Shown: positions 24,219 to 36,375 of the stretch, piece after piece | How positions within the stretch are numbered: the stretch's first letter is position 1 | Layout: every line of letters starts with the position of its first letter | NCBI GenBank assembly: GCA_000827265.1 | Contig: KN834755.1 | Location: 62,001-126,000, forward strand | DNA from: Collybiopsis luxurians FD-317 M1 | Taxonomy: Eukaryota; Basidiomycota; Agaricomycetes; Agaricales; Omphalotaceae | Direction: 5' to 3' | DNA: 64,000 nt | Notes under the pieces: generated by a model | Seen by the model: only the letters and a program-made list of their open reading frames with translations | Told to the model about the DNA's origin: nothing | The model's database searches: none | Made by a program: the position numbers and the translations under genes

Positions 24219-27200
24219 ATGGTTAATTTTACCAACGAACCAAGCAATCAGCCTAATCGAGAGCCAGATAATGCTCCTGATTCAGATGATGATCTATATG
24301 ATTTTACCAATTTTCCACCTATGAGCTGATCCGAATCACCAGAACTAGGAAACAGTGGAATCCGAGCAGAGAGACCACTACCAGCAACAAGTGCTTATTT
24401 CTTCCCCGATAGTAATCCACCTCCTACACAATCGAATACCAATCAAGTTCCATTCCCGACAAGTTTTTCTTCTATCCGAACAGGCAGTACAATGGACTTA
24501 CCTGCTAGAGGTACAAGGAATGCACCAAAGACATTTAAAGGAAAATATACTAGAGTAGAAGGATTCATTCGCCACTATGAGAAACTCCTTTCGAAATATA
24601 ATATTACTGATAATTCTGACAAATGCAATGGGATACTCGAATATGTTACATTGACTGTGAAGACTCTCATCCTATCGACAACTGAATATCAGGCTAATGA
24701 TTGGAAAGGATTGAAGAAATACCTATTAAAAGTCTATGATGCTGAACGAGCAAGATTCCGATACAAGCCTAGTGATGTACTAGCCTATGCTAAGAAGCAC
24801 AGTAACAAGACATGTGATAACCTTACCAAATGGCTAAAATATTCTCGTAAATTTCAAGCACTATCAGGAACACTATACCAGCAGAATAAACTTTCCGAAC
24901 TTGAATATCATGGTTTCTTCTGGTTAGGTATACTGGAGAAGCTGAGAGCTATATTAGAAGATAAATTGGACAAGAAGTTTCCACTAAGAGATGCTGGAGC
25001 ATATAAGAAGGTAGAAGAAGTGAATGAAGTAGCGGAAAAGTATTTCAGCAGAGACAAGTTTACATCGCTAATTGCTTCCGGTCCATATATATTCGATATA
25101 CCCTCTGAAGATGAAGACTCCGATGAAGACTCATCTAGTGATTCAGATTCAGATTTAGATTCCTCTAGTGATTCAGACTCCGATGATGACAAATACCATA
25201 AGAAGTCTCACCGATCCCATAAGAGAAGCAAAAGGAGAATATCAGTTCTTGATATTACTCCCAAACTTACTAGTACCCCTAATATGGAAAAGTCAAAGGA
25301 AGGATTACGAGCAGAAGTTCGAGCTCATAGGACAAAGCCCCAAGGTTCTAAAGATGAAGTAGCGGAAATAATTCATAAGCTCAGTAATCTTAAAGTTGAT
25401 GATCCCTCCTATCCAGCGGTCTATTACCAAGCCCTATGCCTAGATAAATCAGGAGCTATAGAGAAATGTTTCCAAACTCCCCAATCGAAGAGACAAGAAC
25501 AGCATTCGCCAAAGTCCACTATGCCAAATCAGACTCAAAATCAATCTGAGATCTACCGTTGTCCCTGTATATTTGAAGCTCAGCAGCCTAGACCCTCTGG
25601 ATGCTACGGTTGTGGTTTGCCAGGTCATACCCTTAGTGAATGTCAAGTTATGAAGGAAAGGCTGACTAGAGGAGAAGTAGTAATAGAACCAGGAACTCGC
25701 CAATATACATTCGCTAATGGAAATACTATACAAAGACAAGCTGGTGAATCCATAGCTCAAGCGGTTGATCGAACACTAGAGCAAAGGGCTTCACAAGCAG
25801 TTCAATCCCTATTAGTTACTATGCCAAGACCCACTCAAACATACCTAGCGAATATTCCACCGGGGGATTTTTCTGACTCTGATCATGAAGACACTAGTAG
25901 TGATGAATGGGAAGATGAATATTGGTGAAATGAAAGAGATAGTTTTGAACCTATCAAAGAGGTTGATGGATATGAATTGGAACTGGAAAGAGATATGTTT
26001 GAAGAGAGAAGTCAGTATTATGAGGTATCAGATTCTGAAGAAGATGATGACGGTATAGTCTATGAGGTAAGTAAGAAGGATATTATTAATGATAGGAAGT
26101 CCAGAGAAGCCCAACTACAGGCTGCAAAGGATGCAAGTCTCAGGCCTAAGAGGATAGTGAAGGTACCGAAGCAAGCTGATGGGACAAATGTTGACTGGAG
26201 AAAAACTATGGGAAAGGGTAAGAATCTGGAGTTGAGTCATACTAACCCAAATAGGTTTAATCAATTGGAAACTCAAACTGAGTCACAATTACCCAGTATG
26301 AGTCATAGTCAAATTCCTAAAATTTCAGAGCCCCGAACTGATGATCCAGTACCAGTTCCTAAATTAAAAATTAATCCTAATATGGAAGTACTACCCAAGA
26401 AAATTTTACAGCCTATCAAAAGTCAATCAAATCCACCACCGATCAAACCGATAACTCCGAGACTAGACAAGGATGCAATTATGAAGGATATGACTTCATC
26501 AATACCAAGGGAACCAAAACCCATTGACGTAAGAGAGATCTGGAAAAGAGAAGTCTGACATGAGTTGTTAGAACAGGATATGCAGTCACAAGACAAGGAT
26601 TGGAATGAAAATTCCCACAAGCCACAATTACCTACTCGAACATATGGTCCACCGGTTATGAAAAGGCAGTCTGAACTATCCAGTAATATTGATCCTAAGA
26701 CAGTCGTAGGCAGGTTGATGAATACGGAAGTCACTTTACCCATCAAAGAAATACTGGGAACCTCTGGTGAGGTATGCAAACATTTGGGTGAAATGATACG
26801 CTTGAAAAATCCTAGAGAGCCTCGCGTATTTAAAACTACCACGAGAATTGAAGACAAGGAAAGGCAGTACCTTAGGAAAATTCTAGCCCAAGCACTGAAT
26901 ACTATATCAGCACATAAAGCTGGGCAAGGACATTTAATTCAACTCAGACTAACTAGTAATGGTATGAAAATTGAAGGAATTCTAGATACGGGTTCAGAAC
27001 TCAATATTGTGTCACACCGTATAGCTGAAAAGCTGGCCGAACCAGTCAACAAATTATATTACACCAACATGAGCGATGCCAATGGTGGTGAGAGTAGGTT
27101 ATCTGGTATTATTGAAGGTGTTGTAACCACCTTTGGTAAAGTTCAGCTGACTGGAGATTTTTATGTTGGTCAAAGAGGAAATTTTGACATGTTATTAGGC

Positions 27201-27797
27201 CGTCCATGGCAAAGACAAAACAAAATCTCTATTGATGAGTGCGAAAAAGGGACATATCTAGTATTTAAAGATGAGGGATGGAATGAGGTATATGAAAAGT
27301 TGATTAGCCCAGCCAATTTCCTCACGGCGGAGCAAGTGTATGAGAAACTAACTGGGGAAAAGCTTCCAACACTGGTCAGTTATCACACAAAACACAAGCA
27401 AACAAATTCCGAGGAGGAACAAACAGATATGGAGTCAGAATTAGCTGATAACTATGAAGTAGATACATATGATGTGTCTCTGTTCTTGACTCAAGCCCAG
27501 CCACCCAAACTCTATGACACAGAGTACAAAAATATATTTAAAGAATTTAAAAGGGATAGTACAAGTAAAAAATCGGGGGAGCGAAAAATTTATAGGGTCC
27601 AGTATGTAGAGAAAATGCTCGGGACCGAGGAGAATGAGCAACAAGAAGGAGAGTCTAGAGCTGAAAAGGATCAGAATCAGGAAATAATTAACCATTTAAC
27701 TGAATTGGGAACACACCTTTTACACTTAATTATACTCCTTTTGTTGGACTGTGTATGAACCCAAATCGAACACCGAGAACAGCAAATCGAAAGGGAT
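24219..27797 (+). pseudogene. Retrotransposon gag and protease polyprotein (interrupted)
   Basis: One frame runs from ATG 24219, broken by TGA at 24327, 25926 and 26556, to about 27718. There a +1 shift leads to 'NPNRTPRTANRKG' and a stop at 27797. The capsid-like region covers about 24510-25080. An acidic Ser/Asp run follows (25100-25190). A zinc knuckle 'CYGCGLPGHTLSEC' (CX2CX4HX4C) lies near 25600-25645. The aspartic protease site 'ILDTGSELNIVSHRI' lies near 26980-27025, and 'MLLGRPWQRQ' follows. Gag packages element RNA and the protease matures the polyprotein. The three TGA codons occupy places where the flanking protein stays in frame. Confidence 0.85.
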
Positions 27798-27799
27798 AA

Positions 27800-30700
27800 A
27801 TACCCAGATCCAACCCCTTCTTCATCACCCCACCCTCTACTAAACCAAAACTGAAAACCTCCAAACATTCTATCAGCTCAACAACTCGAAAGTCCAGCCT
27901 CTCATCCTTGTTTACACCGAATACTCCGAACCGAATTCCCACTGTTCCCATCCCCGAACCCTGCAAGTGAACCAGACAAGTGTGAGTACAAACTTGAGTG
28001 GGTAAGATGAAGCAAATCACTCACCAAACCCTTAACAGGAACACCAGAAAAGATGCCCTTGAAGAGGGGAGCGCAAGGTTTCACTGGCGTTCCTGATTTT
28101 ACTGCTGCATCTGGTGAAGAAGAGAGAACCTTGAAGGAAGTTTGAACTTTGTGCACGAAAGTGAGGGAGAGAGAAGAGAAAGAACCAGGATTGACTTACT
28201 GACTTGCTGTAATAATAGCCCCCATCGCTCTTCAATCTCAGCCCACACATCACCCTGTAGTCAAAGACCTAACCTAACAAATTTCTTTACTCGATGCCAC
28301 CATCATTTTGTCCAATCCGAATACACACGAGCTTGACTTTTGCACTGGCCATTTTAAAGGGACTTTTATTGCCGACAATCCCTGTTACCACCGCCCTCCT
28401 GCCCTGCAAGTTCCTCAGCCGTCCTTACCTCAATATCAGAACAAGTTTTTGTCCTCTCTTCGTAATGTAAATTTGTCGCACGAAACACCGTCGAAGCTGA
28501 ATGTACCTTCATCATTGAACAAACCGTTGTCCTTGAATGAAACATCATTGAATAATCTCGATTCCACATTGCTGTCCTCTTCCTCTTCTTCTTTTGAGCC
28601 ATTGCCAATGTCCGGGCTGAGAGAAACAGTGAGAGCCTGGCAAGCTCAAGAGGTTGAAGATAAAGGGAAGAGTATGGAAGTTGTGAGAGAGAGAAACACT
28701 GTTAGCGCTGACAGCATCAAAGGAATTCCTGCGCTGTGCACCTGTGAAGTTTCACAGGGAAAAATCCCACAGCTGTTGTCTCCTTCCACCACAGTCCCAG
28801 GCTGCAGTTGCAGCTGACAACACTTAGCTGCCCCTCCAACTCGAGTTAGGACAGAGGGGGAGGAGGCTCAGCTTTGTGTAAACATCCTCCTTCACTTGCC
28901 CAATGCAGAGAGGGTTCGCGAACTCGCCACTATGGATGAGAAAAATTTGGCTGGGGATAGAGAAGAAAAAGAGGGAAGGAATGAGCAACTCGAGCTCTCC
29001 CCTATGGACGTCAACTCGACTGACAACAACTACGACCTCCTTGTGACTGATGAAGATGATGCATTTACCAATCGCAAGGACAGCATTTGACTCGAAATTA
29101 CACCTCCCTCTCTGGACAACGATTCTGAATGAGACCAGCTTTTTTCAGTAACGTCGGACAACGAAAGCGTAATATGGGATACTGCTAATGGTACAAAATC
29201 TTCTTCTGATTTGAAATACATGTCCTTTATAGCGCTTGCAGGAAAAGACATCGACGAATGCACAGAAGAAATGTGTCGGCCACCTAGATTGGAGTCCAGG
29301 TCACCGACGCCGCTCTCTCTTCCCTCATTACATTCCGTGTCTTCCAGCTCCAGTTACACCACGTCCGCCACCGAGTCTTTGAGCATGGGTACCAGTTCCG
29401 TGGATTCCAATGCCCAGCTTGACTATCCCGTTGATGTCGAGTTGGGAGAAAAATGAACGCTCAATACTCCCATGCCTGAATGACCCGAGAAGAGGAGGAG
29501 GAGCGAGGTCGACTCGACGAAGGCTCAACCGTCGACTCCGCAGGTTTTGTTCTGCGTGAATACGACTCCAGCTCCGACCATTGACCCACTCCTAATGCTA
29601 TTACGCTGTTTGCCAAAAGTCCCTAATGTCAAACTTCCCCTGCTCAGAGAGATGACGAACACTCGTCTCGACAATGTCTTCTCCAAGTGGCATACGACTC
29701 CTACTTCGAATATGTTGTCCACGTCGTCTCCCACTACTGCCACTTCATCTTCCGTCTCCTCATTCAGTTCCAACTCTGCTAATAATCTCACTGAATACGA
29801 GGCCTTCAATACGAATCTTATCCCCATTGGACTTCCATCAAGTCAGTACAACTACTGGCTGTGGTCGTCTAATCAAATTCTGCGATTCCTTTACAACTTC
29901 CATCTCCTCGCCGCTATAAAATGTGCTCGTCAGTACCTCGCAACTCCGACTATCGATTCAGCTTTTCCCCCCCCAGTATATTCAATGCAGCGAATTGATT
30001 CCACTATTCTCTGAGCAGATCTTTCCTCTTGCCCATGCTGTCAAGCAATTTGTGCACAACTTTACAGAAACTCGCAAAGTCGGATATATGGCAGCTCCGT
30101 CGGAATGTCAGATTCGACCTGAGGCCCAGTTGAATTTGGTAAATCATTTTTCTCTTGTCGAAGTCAAGACGTCGTTGGCTCAACACACCCTGCAGTATAC
30201 AAACTTCGCATGTTTTTTGGGAGCTGATGCCAAGAAGGCAGGGCAATGGTACACTCAGAGGATGCATGTCTATTGGCTTAAACAGGAATTGCAAGCCGCC
30301 ATAAAAGATGGTTGCAAATTCATAATTCATTGCAACTACCACTACAAAATCCCCAATGAATTCTTCTGCGCTGGCCACACTCTCCCTGCTAGATCCCTTC
30401 TCAACCCAATGCTCTCGCTCCCAGAGGCCCAACTTCTTTACGCTATGGTCACTGCTGCACGTCGCCACTTTGACGAGACACTCTGCAGAGTTTTCTCAAT
30501 GATACTCCATCGCCAATTCCCTGACTCTGAAGGGCTTCATTATTTGGTTGACAACAGATTTGTCGATTCCCTTATTCCACCGCTCCCTTGCACCAAGCCT
30601 TTCTTCTGGCAACATTATATAGCCAAAATTGGACATTCTATTACCCCAATAGATCACCACCACCCCCTCTCCGAGAACAAAGGTCATAGCCTGCTCATTG

Positions 30701-31790
30701 AACTGAATGCCTCGCCTTGAATGACCTACAAAGATTTCGACTACTGCACTCTTAAATCCTTGCCTGCGGGAGATGGAGTTGATGTCACTCCTCTAGTTAA
30801 ACATTATTGCCAATGGTATAACTACGAGTTCAAACGGTACCTCACCCCTGAAGGGAATGAGCCCGTAATTGGTGCCTACGCTATTGACGCTCAGCGTCAT
30901 TGGCTCCAGCCTTTTGGTTTGCGCTACCCGACAAGCATCCCTCGACCAGGAATATGCCCTCTGACTCCATTTCCACCTCCTCCTACCTGGACTTCTTCTG
31001 TATGCTGTAACGCTGATGAAAGGCCACCTGTTCCCGGTAAGCTTCCTCCTCGCTGGTTGCGAAAATATTCTAATGAAAATTTTTGCAGCTGTCGAAGTCT
31101 CTAGAAAACTTTTGATGCTGGTCGAGGAGAAAGAGAAGGATAGGGAGTCTACAGATATAGGAGAAGTGAGTAACAGTTTTTATTTTATATTGTTCCCTGC
31201 GCTTACCATTAGTGTAGCGCAATACTTTTGACCATTTCAACCTCATGTCTGGATACTACCACTGCAAGATTACCGATCCATCTACCAAACTGAACACTCA
31301 ACCTTCTACTGCTTTCATTCAACCACCCCTGAAATCCTCTCATCGACTTACGAAATTGCCACCTATTTCAATTGCACCTATTTCCCTACCTGCGAAACCG
31401 TTGCCTACCTTACGCTTACCTCCTGCTGCTGTCTTGCATTCTGTGGACCAAATGTTCCCCATGTCCAGTACCGCTATTCCCTCAGATGACAACAACTGGA
31501 GGAAAAAGAAGGGCAGGGTAGAGCCAAAAAAGGAGTCGATCGACTGGAAACTGCCTATTCGACATTGTGGAGCAGGACAGAACCTTGTCAAGCATATTCA
31601 ATATACTCACTGTCAATGCAGCCATGCCAACTATGTAGATCGGTGGAATTGTTTCGAGGATGTTGCCAGGGAACATCCCAAATGGCAGAGATCCCTGGAA
31701 CAGGAGAACGAAATGCTTCAACTCACTACTGCAATTATCCAAACTGTATTATATCTCCTTCGTTCTTGCACCAACTCCATGGATGTTTGA
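27800..31790 (+). pseudogene. Spliced, unrecognised gene lying between protease and reverse transcriptase
   Basis: A long frame, distinct from gag-pol, can be followed in sense. Exon-like sequence after a likely acceptor near 28040 reads 'EKMPLKRGAQGFTGVPDF'. The main body is 28278-30014 with TGA at 28815, 29088, 29130, 29454 and 29481. It continues after a one-base shift in a run of eight C (29967-29974) to 31035, with TGA at 30718. Two introns then fit: 31036-31088 (gtaagc...ttgcag), and one from the gtgagt near 31165 to the tag near 31216. The last exon ends with a stop at 31788-31790. Conserved-looking parts include 'KKAGQWYTQRMHVYWLKQEL' and 'VTPLVKHYCQWYNYEFKRYL'. I recognise no family. 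It could be a captured host gene or part of another element. Confidence 0.5.
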
Positions 31791-34700
31791 AAACCGTGCA
31801 TCTATTGACTTGTATATATTGTATTTCTAGCTGCTTACGATTACGGACCCAATTATGCTGCCAACCTTGCTATGGACTTTGCTACCAAAATTGCTACCAA
31901 GCCTGCTTCCGAAATTTTTGTATTACTTATAGACCTACTGGACATGAGTTACCTATTGGACCTAAGTTACTTATAGAATCTGAATTACCTATCAAATTAC
32001 CTACAGAATTACTTACCGAAATTAAAAATTTGTACATAGAAAAAGTTCGGTGCGATTCCCTTAAGCTGAAAACTTGTCTATACAGTTACGAAACACAAGA
32101 AGGAGTGCAAAATATTGGTAAAGAAACTAATAGAGATATAATAGAAAGTGACAAGGAGGTTGAAGAAGATGATGAGATGAAGGAATATGAGAAATTTATT
32201 ACCACATACCCATTTGAAGATGATGACGAAGTGTTATTCATCCTGAACTCTAGAACCTGTTTCAAGTTAGGCAAATGAGGAGAACACATGGAAGAAAATG
32301 TATTCACGGCATATAAACGTGTAGGTGTCAAAGTGAAACCTGTACCAACTACAATGCCTACCGCTTCAAAAGTACAGCAAACTGTACCCGAGGACCCTTT
32401 GAAGACCCTGCCCATATTACCAACTCATCTGCCTGAATTCAAACCAATGGGAAGGCTGACAGCGGAAAGACTTACGGTGCTGGAAATTAACAAGGACAGT
32501 TATTTATCCCCAGAGGAAGAGAAGCTGTTTTCCTATATAATGACTGTTAATAACAATGCTTTGGCATTCGATGACTCTGAACGTGGTTCCTTCAAGGACA
32601 CATACTTCTCTCCCTATGTTATCCCCACTATTCCGCACTGTCTGTGAGAGTTCAAGAATATTCCGATACCACTGGGCATACTCAATCAAGTTATAGAAAC
32701 CCTCAAAGCTAAAATCATTGCTGGAGTTTATGAGCCAAGCGAATCGTCCTATTGATCTAAATGGTTTTGTGTGATGAAGAAGAGTGGAAAGATCTGGATT
32801 GTACATGACCTTCAACCCCTGAACAAAGTTACTATTTGCGATGCTTGTATGCTGCCTATACTGGATGACTTCGTAGAAGGATTTGCAGGATGTGCAATTT
32901 ATACTGTCTTCGACTTGTTTTCTGGATTCGATGCAAGAAAGATAGCGCCAGGATCAAGGGAAATGACTGCATTCATGATGCCATTGGGATTACTACAGAT
33001 TACCGCTTTACCGCAGGGATTTACAAACTCACCTGTGGAGTTCCAGAAGAGTATGGTATTTGTCATACAAGATGAAATCCCTCAAGTTGCAAATATTTTC
33101 ATTGACAATCTAGCTATCAAGGGTCCACCTACTGAGTATCAGGATGAAAACGGAGAACCAGAAACAATTCCTGAGAACAGGGGTATCAAGCGATTCATAT
33201 GGGAACATGCACAAGATGTACATTGTATACTTCATAGAATCAAATGCTCGGGAGCTATGTTTTCAGCCCATAAAACTCAAATATGCCACCCAGAAGTCTT
33301 AATAGTTGGACAACTCTGTAATATTCAAGGACGAAGTCCCGATACAGCGAAAGTTGAAAAGATTCTAAAATGGCCCATTCTAAAGACACCTACAGAAGCC
33401 CGTCAATTCCTCAGACTATGTGGAACTGTCAGAATCTGGATCAAAGATTATTCGATCATCATCTGACCGCTTACTCTTCTATTCAGAAAAGATATTGAAT
33501 TTATCTGGGGACCAGAACAATGGAAAGCATTCAGAAAGATAAAGAAAGCCATAACCCGAGCACCGGCGATGAGACCCTTAGACTATGAATCCCTTCGCTG
33601 GGTAATACTTCAGGTAGACTCTTCAAAATATGGAACCAGAATGGTCTTAGGACAAGAAGATGAAAATGGAAAACTAGTACCTGCTCGCTATGGATCCTTA
33701 CCTATGAGTGACCGAGAAAGTCATTATTCCCAGCCTAAGCTAGAGTTATTCAGATTGTACAAAGCGTTACGACACTGGTGACTATATTTAATAGGAGTAA
33801 AGAATCTTCAAGTAGAAGTGGATGCACAGTACATTTCAGGAATGCTCAAAGAACCTGATATTCAGCTGAATGCAACAATTAATAGATGGATTCAGGGTAT
33901 TTTATTATTTGATTTTGATCTTAGACATGTACCAGCATACAAATTCAAAGGACCAGATGCATTATCTCGGATACGAATAGATGAGGATGAAGTAGTAGAA
34001 TCAGATGATGACACATGGCTAGATAACATAGTCTTACTAACTCAGTTATTGGAATGTCAGAACTCTGCCGATGAAAAAGTCATACCAACATATGGACCAC
34101 TGACATTACCCTCATGCTTCGCATCACAATCGGTTCAAGAAAGTACGCTCCAAAAGATCTGACTATTTCTGACCACGCTAGAGTCTCCATACTTCACATC
34201 AGTTCAATCGAAGAGACAGTTCTTAAATTTGTGTAAAAAGTATATAATCCAAGGTGATCGAATGTTTCAAAAGGGTGAAAAAGGAATACCGTTATTAGTT
34301 GTCACAGATCCACAACAAAGGTGGAATTTTCTAGTACATGTGCACAATAAACTAGGCCACCAAGGAGTCCAAGCTACATACAAAACCCTGAGAAGAAGAG
34401 TATACTGGCCCCACTTACTTGCCGACATAAATCATCACATCAAATCCTGTCATCAATGTCAACTTCGAAGCCTGAAGCGAATGGAAAAGTCTCCAACTAT
34501 ATCTATTCCAAGCACATTATTCCAGAAAGTTAGTGTTGACATCATGTTCATGCCACCTGCCCGAGGTTATCAATACATTGTAGCTGCCCATGATGATCTA
34601 TCTGGAACATATGAAGCGAGAGCACTTAAGCAGGCTACTTTGCAAGCCTTATCAAAATTCTTTTGGGAACAGATCTATTGTAGATACAGTGTACCAAATC

Positions 34701-35440
34701 AAGTCACAACTGATAATGGACCAGAAGTGAAGGGAGCATTCAAAGATCTAGTTAAAAGAATGGGTGTACCACAGGTTCAGATTTCACCATATAACAAACA
34801 TGCAAACGGACAAGTGGAACAAGGACATTTCATACTTCGGGAATCTCTAATCAAAGCATGCAAAGATCAGATCCAAGATTGGCCTTTGAAGCTGCCGGAA
34901 GCTGTCTTCGCTGATTGAGTGACCATAAGCAAAGTGACAGGGTTCTCCCCATACCAACTTCTTCATGCTACTGAACCCTTAATGCCCTTTGACTTGTTCT
35001 AAGCAACTTTTCTTATTGAAGGATTTTATTTGGGAATGACAACTACAGAACTCCTATCTAAAAGGATTAGGCAAATCGAAAAGCATACAAGTGATATTGA
35101 GAAAGCAGCAGAAATACTTAGGAAAAGCTGATTCAAGTCAAAAATTCAGTTCGAAAGACGTTTCTAAAAATGGCTGATCAAAAGTGAATATAAAAAGGGA
35201 GAATATGTACTAGTCAGGAACGCTAGATGTGATCAAGAGATTGGAGGAAAAGAAAGATCACAATACTGGGGACCATTTGTAGTTAAAGAATGTACTCGAG
35301 GAGAAGCATATAGACTCGAAGAAATGGATGGAACTGCACTAGATGTACCCATAGCAGCTTATCAGTTACTTCCCTACACTACTCGAGATCATTGGTTTAT
35401 GAGAACGGGATGGTTAGGAGTGAATCCAAAAAGAGATTAG
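31791..35440 (+). pseudogene. Retrotransposon pol: reverse transcriptase, RNase H, integrase (interrupted)
   Basis: A single frame runs to a TAG at 35438-35440. It is broken by TGA at 32276, 32645, 32753, 33464, 33779, 34160, 34916 and 35129, and by TAA at 35000 and 35165. The RT begins near 32640 ('FKNIPIPLGILNQVIE'), with 'IVHDLQPLN', 'VFDLFSGFDARKI' and 'LPQGFTNSPVEFQ'. The catalytic loop reads 'IFIDNLAIKG', where a second Asp is expected before LAIKG. RNase H has 'LQVDSSKYGTRMVLGQ'. Integrase has an HHCC finger ending 'CHQCQ' (near 34448-34462), then 'SVDIMFMPPARG' and 'TTDNGPEVKG' with 'GQVEQGH' for the DDE triad. The C-terminal part includes 'YKKGEYVLVRNARC'. It copies element RNA and inserts the DNA. 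Confidence 0.88.
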
Positions 35441-35539
35441 TCGAAAAGATGGAAAAGATTGATGAACCTAAAAGCTTAAAAGGGATGTCACAACCAAATA
35501 TGGAAAAATCCAGCATAAAATATTAAAAAAATTCAGGAT

Positions 35540-36193
35540 TTGAAAAAGACATATATATATATGAGACTTAAAAAGTCAGAATGTTTTTCTCCCAGGAACT
35601 CGATGGAGTCTACTACCATTCCAATGTGTGACTCTCCGCTACCCATGCACAAATCCTCTGTCGAGTCAGACTGTCGCCTAGCCTATATCCGTTCTCCAAC
35701 TCCCAGCCAAACGACAGATACCCATCCTCCTGATACTATTTCTCCAATCGGACAAGTCTATATATCTTCTACCACTATATACAATCGGGACTCTCCCATT
35801 GATCCCCAACTCCATGGTGTACCACCACATAGTCCAGAGCCAAACCTGATTAGCAGTGATGACACATGAATGTTACCATCTTCATTATCTTATCTGTCCA
35901 CTGCAGCACAATTCTCTTCTCCTTCAGTTACCACCACTTCAGAAAGTACAATTCAAAATGCTCCAGCTCAGCCTGCGACAGGGTGTCGATCATCGAATTT
36001 TGTCACTCAGCTGAATCCACAGCCGATGATGAATCCAACAATCATTATAGCAGAGGGAAAGGTTTCTCGTTGGTGTTTTGATGATCCAAACATGAGTTGG
36101 AAGGAAATTTTTTGTATATTTTGTCTTGGGTGTATGGAAACAGGGGCGACAAGGAATGAAGGCAAATATCTGTCCTTTGAGGATCCTGTTTAG
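35540..36193 (+). pseudogene. Extra 3' ORF of the retrotransposon, unrecognised
   Basis: One frame spans 35540-36193 with a single TGA at 35867-35869. The first half is rich in Ser, Pro and Thr. The second half contains 'GKVSRWCFDDPNMSWKEIF' and a few cysteines. It lies between integrase and the 3' LTR. The function is unknown. It may be specific to this element family. Confidence 0.4.
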
Positions 36194-36375
36194 AGATGAG
36201 AATAGAGCATATACTTAGCAGACAAGAATCGCTTGTACACAATCAAGAAAGTGTTCATTGCACATAGAATTTGTAAAGGAATCAGTCAAGTGTCTAACTT
36301 CAACCTTTCACAAATTCTTTATGCAAAAAGCTGTATCCTCTGAGGACAGAGGGCCAATTATTGTTCCCTGCGAGA

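Noticed and set aside
24321..34920. Introns removing the TGA codons of gag-pol
   Set aside because: The protein sequence reads on without a gap across each TGA, and no donor-acceptor pair of normal length brackets the stops.
24219..36193. TGA reassigned to an amino acid (changed genetic code or selenocysteine)
   Set aside because: Intact host genes in the same window (VTC4-like, Argonaute) use TGA as their natural stop, and the frames also contain TAA codons, frameshifts and a damaged catalytic motif. Decay of CGA codons explains the pattern.
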